Origin: Costus lasius
Lineage: Eukaryota > Streptophyta > Magnoliopsida > Zingiberales > Costaceae
Assembly (NCBI GenBank): GCA_027563935.2
Contig: CM050446.2
Location: forward strand, 32,615,501 to 32,679,500
DNA length: 64,000 bases
Reading direction: 5' to 3'
Of the stretch, positions 32,842 to 44,349 are shown piece by piece. Below the pieces are notes generated by a model. It ran no database searches. It saw only the letters and a program-made list of their open reading frames with translations, and had not been told where the DNA came from. The position numbers were made by a program, and so were the translations under genes. Positions within the stretch are counted from its first letter, which is position 1. Every line of letters begins with the position of its first letter.

Positions 32842-34036
32842 CCAGAGCAGATGCAGGAGGTTGATCTGGGGTTGGCCCCCCAGCCTCCTCTACCTTTAGT
32901 TGGGACTAGGTTGCAGGGCGGTGGGGCTCCGTCTGAACCCCGCACCTGGTCCTCCCTGTTTAAATCCCCCTCTTCGTGCCCTGTCAACTGTGCCCTGTCT
33001 TACTCGGAAGTGACTCCTGTTGGTGATACATTGTCTATCTGTGCTCCAACGGATGAAGTCGAGGAGAATGTGGCATTCTGGAAGAACTCTTTAGTGGGAC
33101 ACTTCATTGGATCACGCCCAACTATGGAACGTTAGAGGAGCTATTGAGTTCTTCTCTTTCCCTACTCGATTCCGTTATTTAGATTCGAACAAGATGAAGA
33201 CAAGGAGTCAGTGCTCCAAAGTGGGCCTTGGTTTGTCTTCGGGAGACCCTTAATTCTTAAAAGTTGGAATCCGAGTATGTCTATGGTAAAGGTTGATTTT
33301 GCCTCACTACCAGTGTGGGTTCGTATCCATAACTTGTCCTTGCATTGGTGGTCTCCTGGCATTATCAGTCAGATTTCTAGCACTGTTAGGAAGCCCTTAT
33401 ATATGGACCAGGTAACTGCCTCGAAGAATTAAATTGGTTTTGCATGGGTTTGCATTGAGATCGGGGCCTCGGCCAAACTTCTCAAACAGCTTTCCATTTC
33501 TATCAACGGGGACTCATCGACGCCAATTGAGTTTGAGTATGAGTGGTTCCCTCCTAGATGCTCTAGTTGCCAGGTTTTTGGCCGTGATAGTAGTAAGGGC
33601 CTGGACTCTCAGAAGGGCATAACAGCGACTTGGGTTCCTAAGAGGCAGTCTCAACCTGGAGCTATGCCCTCCCAGCATTTGGCCCCACAGCATAACAAAG
33701 CCCAATGAGTGGTTGAGATCCCAACTAGAACTAATCCAAAACATGATGGAGCTTTCAGACATGCTGAGGCTTCTAGAAAGGAACCCAGATATGGATTTAT
33801 TCAAAATGAGGTTCAAATGGAGGCTTCCCGCCCTAGGCCCAGTGGGATGGACAGCATGGATATATCTTTGGGGAACTCTGGCTTACATACTAGGCACGAT
33901 CCATTGGATGAGGTAGCAACACCGGACCCGGAACCATTCAGGGGGGCGATGTCAAAGTCAATGAGGAAAAAGCTAAGGAAGCTAGAGAAAAAGAAAGGCA
34001 AGGCGATGTTGATGGATGGGGTTGGCTTAGACTATT
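32842..34036 (+). pseudogene. LINE ORF1 (DUF4283-type nucleic-acid-binding protein)
   Basis: Pieces in order: a Pro-rich N-terminus; VAFWKNSLVGHFIG, typical of the DUF4283 start; LQSGPWFVFGRPLIL and FASLPVWVRIHNLSL (33211-33430), the DUF4283 core; EYEWFPPRCSSCQVFGRDS (33534-33592), the remnant of the single CCHC knuckle that has lost its pattern; and a Lys-rich C-terminus (MRKKLRKLEKKKGKAM). Stop codons and at least two frameshifts interrupt it. The family packages LINE RNA. Confidence 0.75.
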
Positions 34037-34097
34037 AGTTTACACTTCTCTCAAAAAAGGATCCTAAGAGCTTAGATCCTACTTAGTCCAGATCGAT

Positions 34098-37000
34098 ATG
34101 AAACCAACCCCAAATCCTATCCTATGCTGGAACGTCAGGGGTTTCAATTTTAAGAGAAAACATCATATCCTCTCATCGTTTCTAGAGCAGTACAAAGTGA
34201 AAATGGTTTGTCTCTTGGAAACCAGAGTTAGAGAAAACTCCTCTAGCAGCATTATTAACTCAATTTTCCCTGGTTGTGGGTCGTTTTGCAATTACACAGT
34301 ATGTTCTAGGGGTCACATATGGTGGCTCTGGGATACTTCTCATTATCGGATATCTGTGAGGGAATCAATGGATCAAGTTACCCATGGATCTATTTCCTCA
34401 ATGGATGGATCACTCTTATTTCATACGTCCATTGTGTACGGCCTGTATTCTAAAACGGATCGTCAGAGAATATGGGACTACCTTGCAAGATTTCACGATG
34501 GCACGCCAATGCTAGTGGTTGGCGATTTTAATATGGTTTTCTACTATAATGAAAAACTAGGTGGTTTACCACTTAAGATCTCAGAAATGTAGTATACTCC
34601 TCATCTTTAGATCTCAGTGATATCAAGGGCCGAGGTGCTTTTTTTACGTGGTTTAACTCCCAACAAGGGCCGAACCGCATATGGAGCAAACTTGACAGAA
34701 CTATGGCAAATAGGCACTAGATTGATAAGTTTCCCAGTGATGAAGTCTTCTTTAGTTCTCTTAATTTATCGAACCATTCCCCTGCATTGATTTTATTCGG
34801 AACTGACAAGCGGCCCAATGGTAACAAATTTCATTTTTTTAATTATTGGGCTGCCAACGCTGAGATACATAGGATAGTGGCACAAGCGTGGGCTTCAAAT
34901 GATATTTATGGAACGCCAATGTATATTCTGGTACAAAAACTGAAGCGAACTAAGGAGGCTTTGAAGAAATGGGCCAGTAAGGAACGAAAAGCTAAAAATT
35001 CTAGACTATTGTCTAGTTATAAGGAGCTCCAAGTAGTGCAAGAGAAATTACAGGATTCCCCTTCCAATGAACTCCTTCATAAGATGGAGAGGGAGATTAG
35101 AGAAAAAATTGACAGAGTATTGGGAACATGAGGAATCGACCCTCAAACAGAAGTCTAGGGACCAACATACTTCACTAGGGGACTCAAACTCTTCATACTT
35201 TCATGGGCTAATGAAACATAGACAGTACAAGAACTCTATTAACTCGATTCAAAATTTGCAGGACACTACTATGTATGGGGAGGAGGTCTACAAGGAAGCT
35301 GTTACCTTCTATGAGGCACTCCTGGGGCCAAAAATTCCTAAACATCAGCTGCAAAAAATCAATGTTCATCAGTCTCTCTCTAGCTCGGCCTTTGATATTC
35401 TCAATGCTCCCATATCAACTTCTGAAATTGAGAAAGTGGTATTATCTGTGAATGAGTCCAAAGCTCCGGGAGTGGATGGGTTCAATGCTGCCTTCTTCAA
35501 AGCATGCTGGGGGATAATTAAAAAAGAGGTGATTGAAGCAATTGCTGATTTCTTTGTGAATGACCATATGCTTAACCAAGTGAACATTACCTCTCTAACT
35601 CTTATTCCTAAGGTGCCAAACCCCACATCGTTTGCGGACTTCAGGCCCATCTCGGTCTGCAAACTAATCTACACATTTATTGCCAAGATTCTTGCTAATC
35701 GGATCAAAAGAGTTATTCCAAAAATTGTGGGAGATAACCAACATGCTTTTATCAAAGGCCGCTCTATTCATGAGAATGTCATGCTTTGCTATGAACTTCT
35801 CCACTTATATCACATCCAATGTGGAGACCCAGATATGGCTGTCAAAATTGATATACACAAGGCTTATGACTCTGTCCGATGGGACTTTATCCAATCTATC
35901 CTGAACTCATATAATTTTCCTCCATGGATATCTGATAGGATCATGTCGTGTATCTGCTTGCCACATTTACAATTAGCATAAACAGGAGTGATACGGGGTT
36001 CTTTAGAGGTACGAGGGGACTCAGACAAGGCTGCCCTATGGCTCCATATTTGTTCACTTTAGTAATGCAGCGATTATCCAACCTTCTCAAACAGGAAATG
36101 GACAACGGGAATATGGACCCTCACCGTAGATGCAAAAACCCATTAATTACCAATCTTCTTTTCGCTGATGATGTGATTATCTTTGGAAAAGATAATGTAA
36201 GGAATGCTCGGAAGATCGATAGTATTCTAAACCAGTTTGCGGAGGAGACCGAGCTTTATACAAATAAATCCAAATCCAACATAATTTTTTCTCGCTGCCA
36301 CCATGAAATGCAGGATACGATCTGTGACATTCTTGGCCTCACCAAGGGTTCTCTACCGATTAAATACTTGGGAATTCCTATTACTAGCAGAAAACTCATA
36401 TATCGAGATTGTGTACCTTTATTGGAGAAGATCTCGAAGAGCCTGATGAATTGGAAGAGTAGGAAGCTATCTTATGCAGGGCGTACGAAATTGATCCAAT
36501 CGGTGTGCTATGGGAGTATTATGTATTGGTGTAGTATCTTTATTTTGCCATCCACAGTTATATCAAAGATTAACTCCATGTTGTCGGCATTCTTATGCAA
36601 TTCTCGGGACAGGAAAGGACTCATAAAAATCTCTTGGGACAAAGTTACTAGGCCAAAGGCAATGGGTGGACTCGGGCTAAGGAATATTACGTTCCTGAAT
36701 AACGCATTTATAGCCAGGCAAATATAGAACCTCGCCAATAAGAATGATTCGTTATGGGTTAAGTGGATACACAATATCTTCGTAAAGAAGGAGACTATTT
36801 GGTCCTTCCCTATCTCTAAACATTGCTCCTGGAGCTTTAGAAGTATCCTAAATGTGAGGGAGATGTGCAGGAACATGGTCGGATATCGTATTGCTAATGG
36901 GAGGTCTATTAAGATTTGGCTGGATCCATGGACTGGCCCAACCTTGTTGGGGGACCTGGTAGAAAACTTTAGGTCTGTTTACCCCCCAGGTAGAGATGCG

Positions 37001-37738
37001 TCCCTGAAGGCGGTTATCTAGGATGGTAAATGGAATGTTCCAGTCCCTCGCTCCTGTAAGTTAGCAGAAATATACAATTCTTTTCACAATATCCACATCG
37101 TCTAAGCATTAACCGAGGACAAGATGTATTGTAAACCTTCTACGACGGGGGCATTCTCTATATCTTCTGCATACGCAGCTCAGTTCAATCTTATTAAGCA
37201 GCCGTGGACATCTATAGTTTGGTTCAAAGGAAAGATTCTGAAATTTTCCTTCACTACCTGGATGCTATGTTTAAAAAGATTGCCAACCTTGGATAGATTA
37301 TTTAATTGGAAGACTGTATCCCATAACTTATGCCCTTCATGTCATTCAGCTGTTGAGTCCATGACACATGTGTTTTTCCAATGCAGAATTATATCCAGAG
37401 CATGGGCTGAAATAAAGGAGTTATGTGGGATTCCCTCCAACTTAAATACGTGGCCAAAAGTATTATCCTTTATTACCAATAGGTGGAGATCGTCACAATC
37501 TGATGTTATCAAAAAGCTCATCCTTACCAGTTTTGTCAATGTGGTTTGGAGAGAAAGGAACAATCCTATCTTTAACCACACTTATACAGGGGAATGGCAC
37601 ATGATATTTGACCTTATCACTTGTGTTAAAGCAAAAATCGAGTATCTGGTTGCGAACTCTAGATTAGGTCCATATATGAAGGAATTCATGGAAGCTTTGG
37701 TTAGCAAGGTGCAAATAAGCTCAAGGGCCTCCTGGTAA
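34098..37738 (+). pseudogene. LINE ORF2 (endonuclease, reverse transcriptase, zf-RVT)
   Basis: Endonuclease: 34098-34592, with CWNVRGFN, LLETRV and VVGDFNMVF. RT: 35067-35981 and 35948-36727, with SKAPGVDGFNAAFFK, LIPKVPNP, KGRSIHENVM, DIHKAYDSV, RGLRQGCPMAPYLFTL, the catalytic FADDVIIF box and IKYLGIPI. zf-RVT: 37124-37600, with CPSCHSAVESMTHVFF and VVWRERN. Breaks: a stop ending the endonuclease at ~34592, frame changes near 35100 and 35960, and stops at ~36727, 37020 and 37105. Catalytic motifs are intact, so decay is moderate. Confidence 0.9.
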
Positions 37739-38427
37739 CGTGCCTGATTGACGGGGAATGGTCTCTTGAAGAGTCTGCTCCTTGGACATATGCCTCATTG
37801 GTCTCTTATAACATATCAAGAGCAAATGGTCCTCGCAACAACTTTGCGTGGCTGGAAATTCTTGTTTGTGCAGGCGGCCATTTTGATGCTATGGGGAAAT
37901 GGATTGCGCTAGAGAAAAGCAAAAGATGGCGATGAATCTTCTTGGCCGAATGGGGAAATCGGTTCCAGGGGTTGTTGTATGTTTTATGATACCTAGAAAT
38001 GCTCTGGGGTGTAACACGTTGGTTTTTGTCGTCCCCGCTGACTTTCCCTCTTCTGTTTTATGTGGTTTTTCTCTCATGAAGTTCTAGGTGTGTATGCAGG
38101 CTCATGCGATTGGAAAATGCAAGGAAGTCATGTCAAAATTTCAAAGTTTTTCATTGTAGATGTGGACTGGGGGGTGGTTTTGGGGAGTGAAATGTAACGC
38201 TTACATCATTCTTTAATAATATTCATCCTCTTGCCTTGGACAAAAAAAAATCTTAATAATTTGATATTTGATTTAAGCACTTATACATTTTCCAGCTACA
38301 AACCACAACTGAATATGACTTGACCACACTAACAATTTGGGTAAAAACACTGTTGCATTTCTGATATGAATTACCATTTCGATTTATAATAGTTGCAACT
38401 TTAGGGTTTTTTTTATTAAATTTCTTA

Positions 38428-38821
38428 TTTGGGGCCTATTTAGCCTCGTTTTTAAGCTGCTTTTAAGCAGAAAGTAGTTAGAAAACTGTTTGGTAATAAA
38501 ATAATAGAAGTAAAAAAATGAAAGTTGAAAAGCTATAATTTCATACTTTTGCAACTTCTGCTTCTTTAAAAAAGTAAGTCATATTATTTTGTTTAAAATT
38601 TTAAGTATTATTATTTTAAATAATTCAAATTTTTAATACTAAATATATATATTATTATTTTAAATAATTTAAAATAATATATTTATTTATTATTTTAAAT
38701 TTTGGCAGCAAATAAAAAGTTATTAACTAAACATCTTATAAATTTTGACAATGCAATACAATACAACACAACACAGTTTAGTACAGTTATAAAACTATTA
38801 ACAACTAGACCAAACATGCTC
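38428..38821. mobile_element. ~394 bp Tourist-like MITE, inverted copy
   Basis: The complement of the 6268-6668 element. GGGGCCTATTTAGCCTCG on the left and CTAGACCAAACATGCTC on the right form the ends, and TTA follows (38822-38824). The core has the same ATTATTTTAAATAATT palindromic character. Confidence 0.75.
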
Positions 38822-38824
38822 TTA

Positions 38825-39096
38825 ATCTCATTAACCTGATATCATTTTGATATATTTTCTAGTTTTAGACTGTGAAAACTCTTAAGCATTTTAATCTCAT
38901 TAAAATACAGAATTGTGTTTATTTCTACCACTGTCACCTGAGAAAGAAGGTAAAAGAAAAAAAATTTATATATAGCATGATTTAGAAAAGGAAAGGATTC
39001 CTATCTCAACAAGTATGCATTCTTACTCTGTTCACGCCATCTGGAGACCCTATCGCTGCCAGGCTTGCAGAAATAGAAGGCGAATGGGAGATGGAA
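38825..39096. other. Unannotated spacer between MITE and block A copy 3
   Basis: A short region with no recognised gene or repeat. Confidence 0.5.
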
Positions 39097-39618
39097 TGAA
39101 TCCATTTCTAGTTATTTTAGACGCTAAAAAGAAAAAAAATAATGAGTATACTTCATAAGTACACTCTACTTTATAACTATGTATGATTTTCTAGTAGCAA
39201 ATTACCCACTAATGAATGCAAGGCTGTTGCTAATTAAGATAACTATCCCTATTTACATCAATGAATCCTTGAGGTTTAAGGGCTTTATGTACATCTAATC
39301 TTCGCAAGTAAATATGGAAACAGTCAACATACCATAAAGGGTTTTTAATCTTTGCATTCATGTAGATGCAATTTTCATATAGCAGATTGAGAAAGATAAA
39401 AAGAAAACAAATTGTTATGAAATCATCTATCTATAACTACATAAATGGTTATCCAGCTGCATGGAGAATAAATGTTTTCCATTTTATCTAGAGTGGCTCT
39501 GTATGACTTCCATTTTTACGTGTTGACTTTCTTCATTTATTTTTCCGTCTCTCTCACACTCAATTCTTTGCTCCTCCACATTTCCAGGGACGTTTCAAAA
39601 CCCATGGACGAACGATCC
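39097..39618 (+). repeat. Duplicated host block A, copy 3 (truncated)
   Basis: Collinear with 14899-15420. It ends inside the exon-like segment (39588-39618) at GATCCAGC, then jumps directly to ATL-like intron sequence (GACCCTTGTAATTTT), a deletion of ~2.6 kb relative to copy 1. It therefore lacks the start of exon 1. Confidence 0.75.
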
Positions 39619-39800
39619 AGCTGACCCTTGTAATTTTAATAATTTGTAATGACCCTTGTAAATTTTATAACTTGCATATTCTCAAGATCCAGCCGACCCT
39701 TGTATTAATTTTTTCATAATGACCCTTGTAATTCTTATAACTTGCAAATTCTCAAGATCCAACCAGGGCAACTATTACAAATTTTTCGCATTCAAAAATT
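39619..39800 (+). repeat. Partial units leading the exon array
   Basis: Contains two partial runs of intron end plus exon 2 start (TTGCATATTCTCAAGATCCA and TTGCAAATTCTCAAGATCCA). Both have lost the acceptor AG by substitution. They look like collapsed copies of the 255 bp unit. Confidence 0.7.
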
Positions 39801-41598
39801 CCTTCTCCCGCCAGAGTTGGACAAGCCACTAGTGTTAACCGAGATAAAAATCTAACTAATTGGCTATAATCTTGTTTTAGTTGTAGATAAGATGGGAAAA
39901 AAAATTTTTATTAAAAAAACATTAATAGCGACTTTAAATCTTTGAAAATCATATATTTATTATTTTTTTCATAATGACCCTTGTAATTTTTATAACTTGC
40001 AGATTCTCAAGATCCAACCAGGGCAACAATTATAAATTTTCCGTATTAAAAAATTCCTTCTCCCGCCAGAGTGGACAAGCCACTAGTGTTAACCGAGGTA
40101 AAAATCTAACTAATTAGCTATAATCTTCTTTTAGTTGTAGATAAGATAGGAAAAAAGTTTTTTATTAAACAAAACATAATAGCGACTTTAAATCTTTCAA
40201 AATCGTATATTTATTATTTTTTTCATAATGACACTTGTAATTTTTATAACTCGCAGATTCTCATGATCCAACTAGAGAAGATCCAACCAAGGCAACAATT
40301 ACAAATTTTCCGCATTCAAAATTCCTTCTCCCGCCAGAGTTGGACAAGCCACTAGTGTTAATCGAGGTAAAAATCTAACTAATTGGCTATAATCTTGTTT
40401 TAGTTGTAGATAAGACAAGAAAAAAGTTTTTTATTAAACAAAACATTAATACGACTTTAAATCTTTGAAAATTATATATTTATTATTTTTTTCATAATGA
40501 CCCTTGTAATTTTTATAACTTGCAGATTCTCAAGATCCAACCAGGGCAACAATTACAAATTTTCCGCATTAAAAAATTCCTTCTCCCGCTAGAGTTGGAC
40601 AAGCCACTAGTGTTAATCGAGGTAAAAATCTTACTAATTGACTATAATCTTGTTTTAGTTGTAGATAAGATAGGAAATAATTTTTTATTAAACAAAACAT
40701 TAATAGAGACTTTAAATCTTTGAAAATCATATATTTATTATTTTTTTCATAATGACCCTTGCAATAGTTATATCTTGTAGATTCTCAAGATCCAACCAGG
40801 GCAACAATTACAAATTTTTTGAATTCAAAAATTCCTTCTCCCGCTAGAGTTGGACAAGCCACTAGTGTTAACTGAAGTAAAAATCTAACTAATTAGCTAT
40901 AATGTTGTTTTAGTTATAGATAAGATAGTAAAAAAAATTTATTAAACAAAACATTAATAGCGACTTTAAATCTTTGAAAATCATATATTTATTATTTTTT
41001 TTCATAATGACCCTTGTAATTTTTATAAATTGCAGATTCTCAAGATTAAACCAAAGCAACAATTACAAATTTTCCGCATTCAAAAATTCCTTCTCCCGCC
41101 ATAGTTGGACAAGCCACTAGTGTTAACCGAAGAAAAATCTAACTAATTGGCTATAATCTTGTTTTAGTTGTAGATAAGATGGGAAAAAAGTTTTTTATTA
41201 AACAAAACATTAATAGCAACTTTAAATCTTTGAAAATCATATATTTATTATTTTTTTCATAATGACCCTTGTAATTTTTATAACTTGCAGATTCTCAAGA
41301 TCCAACCAGGGCAACAATTACAAATTTTCCACATACAAAAATTCATTTTCCCGCCAGAGTTGGACAAGCCACTAGTGTTAACCGAGGTAAAAATCTAACT
41401 AATTGGCTATAATCTTATTTTAGTTGTAGATAAGATAGGAAAAAAGTTTTTATTAAACAAAACATTAATAGCGATTTTAAATCTTTGAAAATCATATATT
41501 TATTATTTTTTCATAATGACCCTTGTAATTTTTATAACTTGCGGATTCTCAAGATCCAACCTAGGCAACAATGACAAATTTTCCGCATTCAAAAATTT
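39801..41598 (+). repeat. Seven-copy 255 bp exon-intron tandem array in ATL-like gene
   Basis: Units start (CCTTCTCCCGCC) at 39801, 40056, 40324, 40579, 40834, 41089 and 41344; spacing is 255 bp except one of 268 (a ~13 bp insertion near 40262). Each unit is: 43 nt of exon 1 end, a ~159 bp intron (GTAAAAATCTAAC...TTGCAG) and 53 nt of exon 2 start. The fused exon, 53+43 = 96 nt, is phase 1 at both ends, so every spliced copy would add 32 residues in frame (DSQDPTRATITNFPH then SKIPSPARVGQATSVN). Defects: donors lost in units 1 and 6 (GATAAAA, AAGAAAAA), a 1-nt deletion in unit 2, TGA in unit 5, and the last acceptor (41541) is GCGG instead of GCAG. Confidence 0.9.
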
Positions 41599-41940
41599 CT
41601 AAACACTCGAATTTATTTTTAATTATCGGTAGTGTTGTCTTAGGAGTAGTCATTTTATTAATTTTAAGTGTTGCAATATATTGTTTAGCATGTATGCAGA
41701 GTTTTGTAACAAATGCGCAAATAGAAATGTCTGCAGTAGAAGAGGATGGTCTAGACAATGCCATTATAGCTACCTCTAGTGATGCCACTTGTCGTATATG
41801 CGTATAAGACTTTGAGGAAGGTGAACAAATTATGGGTTTGTCGTGCAATCATGTGTTTCATCCTATTTGTGTGCAACAGTGGTTTGCCACACACACTACT
41901 TAGTCCTTTGTGTAGAATGAAACAGTATTGGTTTTATAAA
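41542..41940 (+). pseudogene. ATL-like RING-H2 ubiquitin ligase pseudogene, copy 3
   Basis: Exon 2 with the fullest RING. In order: MTNFPHSKISKHSN, a membrane helix (SVVLGVVILLILSVAIYCL), EEDGLDNAII (GLD motif), then the RING-H2: CRIC, DFEEGEQIM, LSCNHVFHPICVQQWF and, after a 1-nt insertion, CPLCR. This gives the C3H2C3 pattern with the Pro before the seventh cysteine typical of ATL proteins, membrane E3 ligases. Lesions: TAA directly after CRICV, the 1-nt insertion before CPLCR, and a damaged splice acceptor upstream. The array at 39.8-41.6 kb lies directly 5'. Confidence 0.8.
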
Positions 41941-43085
41941 TAACTTGTTTATTAAATTTGATGTGACTCAAATTTAAAAGTTAATGTGAATATTTCTTCT
42001 CTCTCATCTCATATTTGTTCTAATCGTTGCACATACCTGCAAAGCTTGGTTCAATTATACATTTTGAAAATTGGGACATTTGAAGTTGAATTTCTTATTA
42101 CATCTTTCTCAGCATTCAATAATTTGTTTCTGATTTAAAGTTGTATTTTTGAAAGGACAAATCAAAAGTGCTCTAATTGAATGTTTAGGTTCTATTTAAA
42201 CTTAATTTCTGCATTTCACTCAGTTGAATTTTGCATTGGTTAAACTACATTCTAATTGTCAAGTTGCTGAATTTCAGCTGCGAAACTATACATTTGAGTA
42301 TCTAGATCGCATCTCCATTACTTATAATTGTGTTCAATTTCCTAATTAGTAGGTTAGTTAGTTAATACATTTGACAATTGTCGCTTTAAATTCTTGCATT
42401 AGACCTTAGACTATCAGAAAAAATCCCATTAAATGTTTGAATTTGGCACCGGCTTGCTCGATCAGAACTAGATAGACAATATAAATCTACCCTTCATATA
42501 TTAAAATGACCTATCCTTAAGTAACTGTGAGGGCCAGAGATATTCAAATGAATCAAAAATAGCAAGTTTATTAAGAAAACTAATCATTAGCTTAGCTTGT
42601 TGGAGTCCATTTAAGAAACTAAGAAACAAGACCTCTAGATCGTCTTAGAATGGTTGATGTGTACCAATTTCAAGACATATAACATGATGATGATAATCTA
42701 AACCTAAGTTATTTCAAGACCTAGAGCTTCAATCTTTATCATATAACTAGAACCCTTTATAGTTCAACCACTTTTCTCACTTAACCTTGACCACTATCAA
42801 AATGAGCAACCATTGAATTACCTAAACTCAGGGGACTTTTTATTTAGTCTTACTTTAGCAATTGACTCAACCTTGGGGAGATAATTTTGTTCTTAAAACT
42901 TCACGCCTTTCTAGACATAGATGACAATATTGATCAATTTTATCATTCATCATTAGAACACATTAAACAAACCCCAATAATATGCATTGAGATTATGATT
43001 ACAGAACCCCCAATGAATTTATTTTTCCCTTGCATAGTTAACGTACCCTTTATCATGAGTTTGGCTCAGTTGTGAGATTGGGGGG
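41941..43085. other. Gene-free AT-rich region
   Basis: The first ~50 bp still resemble the ATL-like 3' flank (TTTATTAAATTTGATGTGAC, compare 18555). The remainder has only short chance ORFs; no repeat recognised. Confidence 0.5.
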
Positions 43086-44349
43086 CTACGAGTTCGGGAG
43101 ATGGAGCCCCACTTTTTTTTAAAAAAAAACAAGCAAAAATATTATAGATATGAGCCCCGATCAGAGGCTAAAATACAGTCAAGGCCGGGAGGCCAACTCT
43201 TAGTCCAAGTGGAGCGACTAAGGGAATTTACAGCAAAAGTGGATAACTAGTTAGCAGCCCGGTTAGCTTCACGACAAACAAAATACATAGAATTTCTATT
43301 CCAATTAGACAACATAAAGTTTATCTCATGAATGAGATTCTTGATATTAGCCTGCAGATGTGAAGACTCCAAATTTAAAGCAGCATAGGCAGCTTGACAG
43401 TCAGTCTCGAAGATGATTTTTTTCCCCAAATTGAGCTTAATTTGAATACACAAAGCTAATGAATCAGCAACTTGCACCTGCACGGAGACAACAAGAGAGC
43501 AATTACCCAAGTGATCTCTAATGAGATAACCAATACCTGCAAGATTTGAGGCCGCTTTCCAGGAACCATCCACATTGATTTTAAGCCAGCTTGGGGAAGG
43601 AGCAATCCATCTGGCAATAGAATTAGGTAGGTGACGAGGACCCTCATTTCCTTTAGACTTAAAAGCTTTGAAAGCGTCGTTGAAATCAGCAAGAGCGCAT
43701 CTCAAAATTTCAGATAAAATTGGTTGAGATCCAGAGAAAATGGAAGCCCCCAAACTTCTTGGGCAAGATAACGGTTTCCCAATTAATAAGGTGGAGACCC
43801 TTAGTTTGAGACCCATGCTTCTAGATGAATTGCCTAGATATGCTATTAAGTTTCTCAAGAGAGGAATTGGACATCCTAGTGGAGATTAAAGTATGGATAG
43901 GAGTAGCAACAAGGGTGGAATTAACAAGAGCGATTTTACCCTCTTGCGAGAGGAGGAGTTGATTGTTCCACAAGTTGAGATGATGAAGTGCAGCATTTTG
44001 ACAGGCACGAAGAGCAACTCGGGAGACAGAAGTAGGGGAAATAAAAGCCCCTAAGTACTTGAAAGGAAAATAACCTTCACGAATATTCAGCATATGCAGG
44101 ATAGAATGTCTCGTGTGAGCGGGACAAGATTTAGGAAAGTAAACACTAGATTTGGCATGGTTAAGGTGCAATCCCAAGAAAATGGAGAAGGTGTGAAGGG
44201 AATTAAGGATACCGCTACAAGACTTAGGGTGGCTTTAAAGCAAATGATCAAATCATCAGCATACATGAGATGAGAAATCCGAATCTGATTTTTAAGGTTG
44301 AAAGGAATGAAGCTACCAGATTCCATTTGACTTTTAAGGATGAGACTAA

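Larger units (their letters stand above)
32842..38250 (+). mobile_element. LINE retrotransposon, near full length, inactive
   Basis: The 5' edge is set by loss of homology to block A copy 1 right after GCATGATGATGG. The 3' edge is an A-run near 38240-38249 after a ~500 bp 3' region. The element contains ORF1 (DUF4283/CCHC type) and ORF2 (endonuclease, RT, zf-RVT), both interrupted. No RNase H domain is visible, unlike the LINE at 43-47.7 kb, so the two belong to different lineages. A target duplication around the ATTTGATAT words (32818 and ~38262) is possible but weak. Confidence 0.85.
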
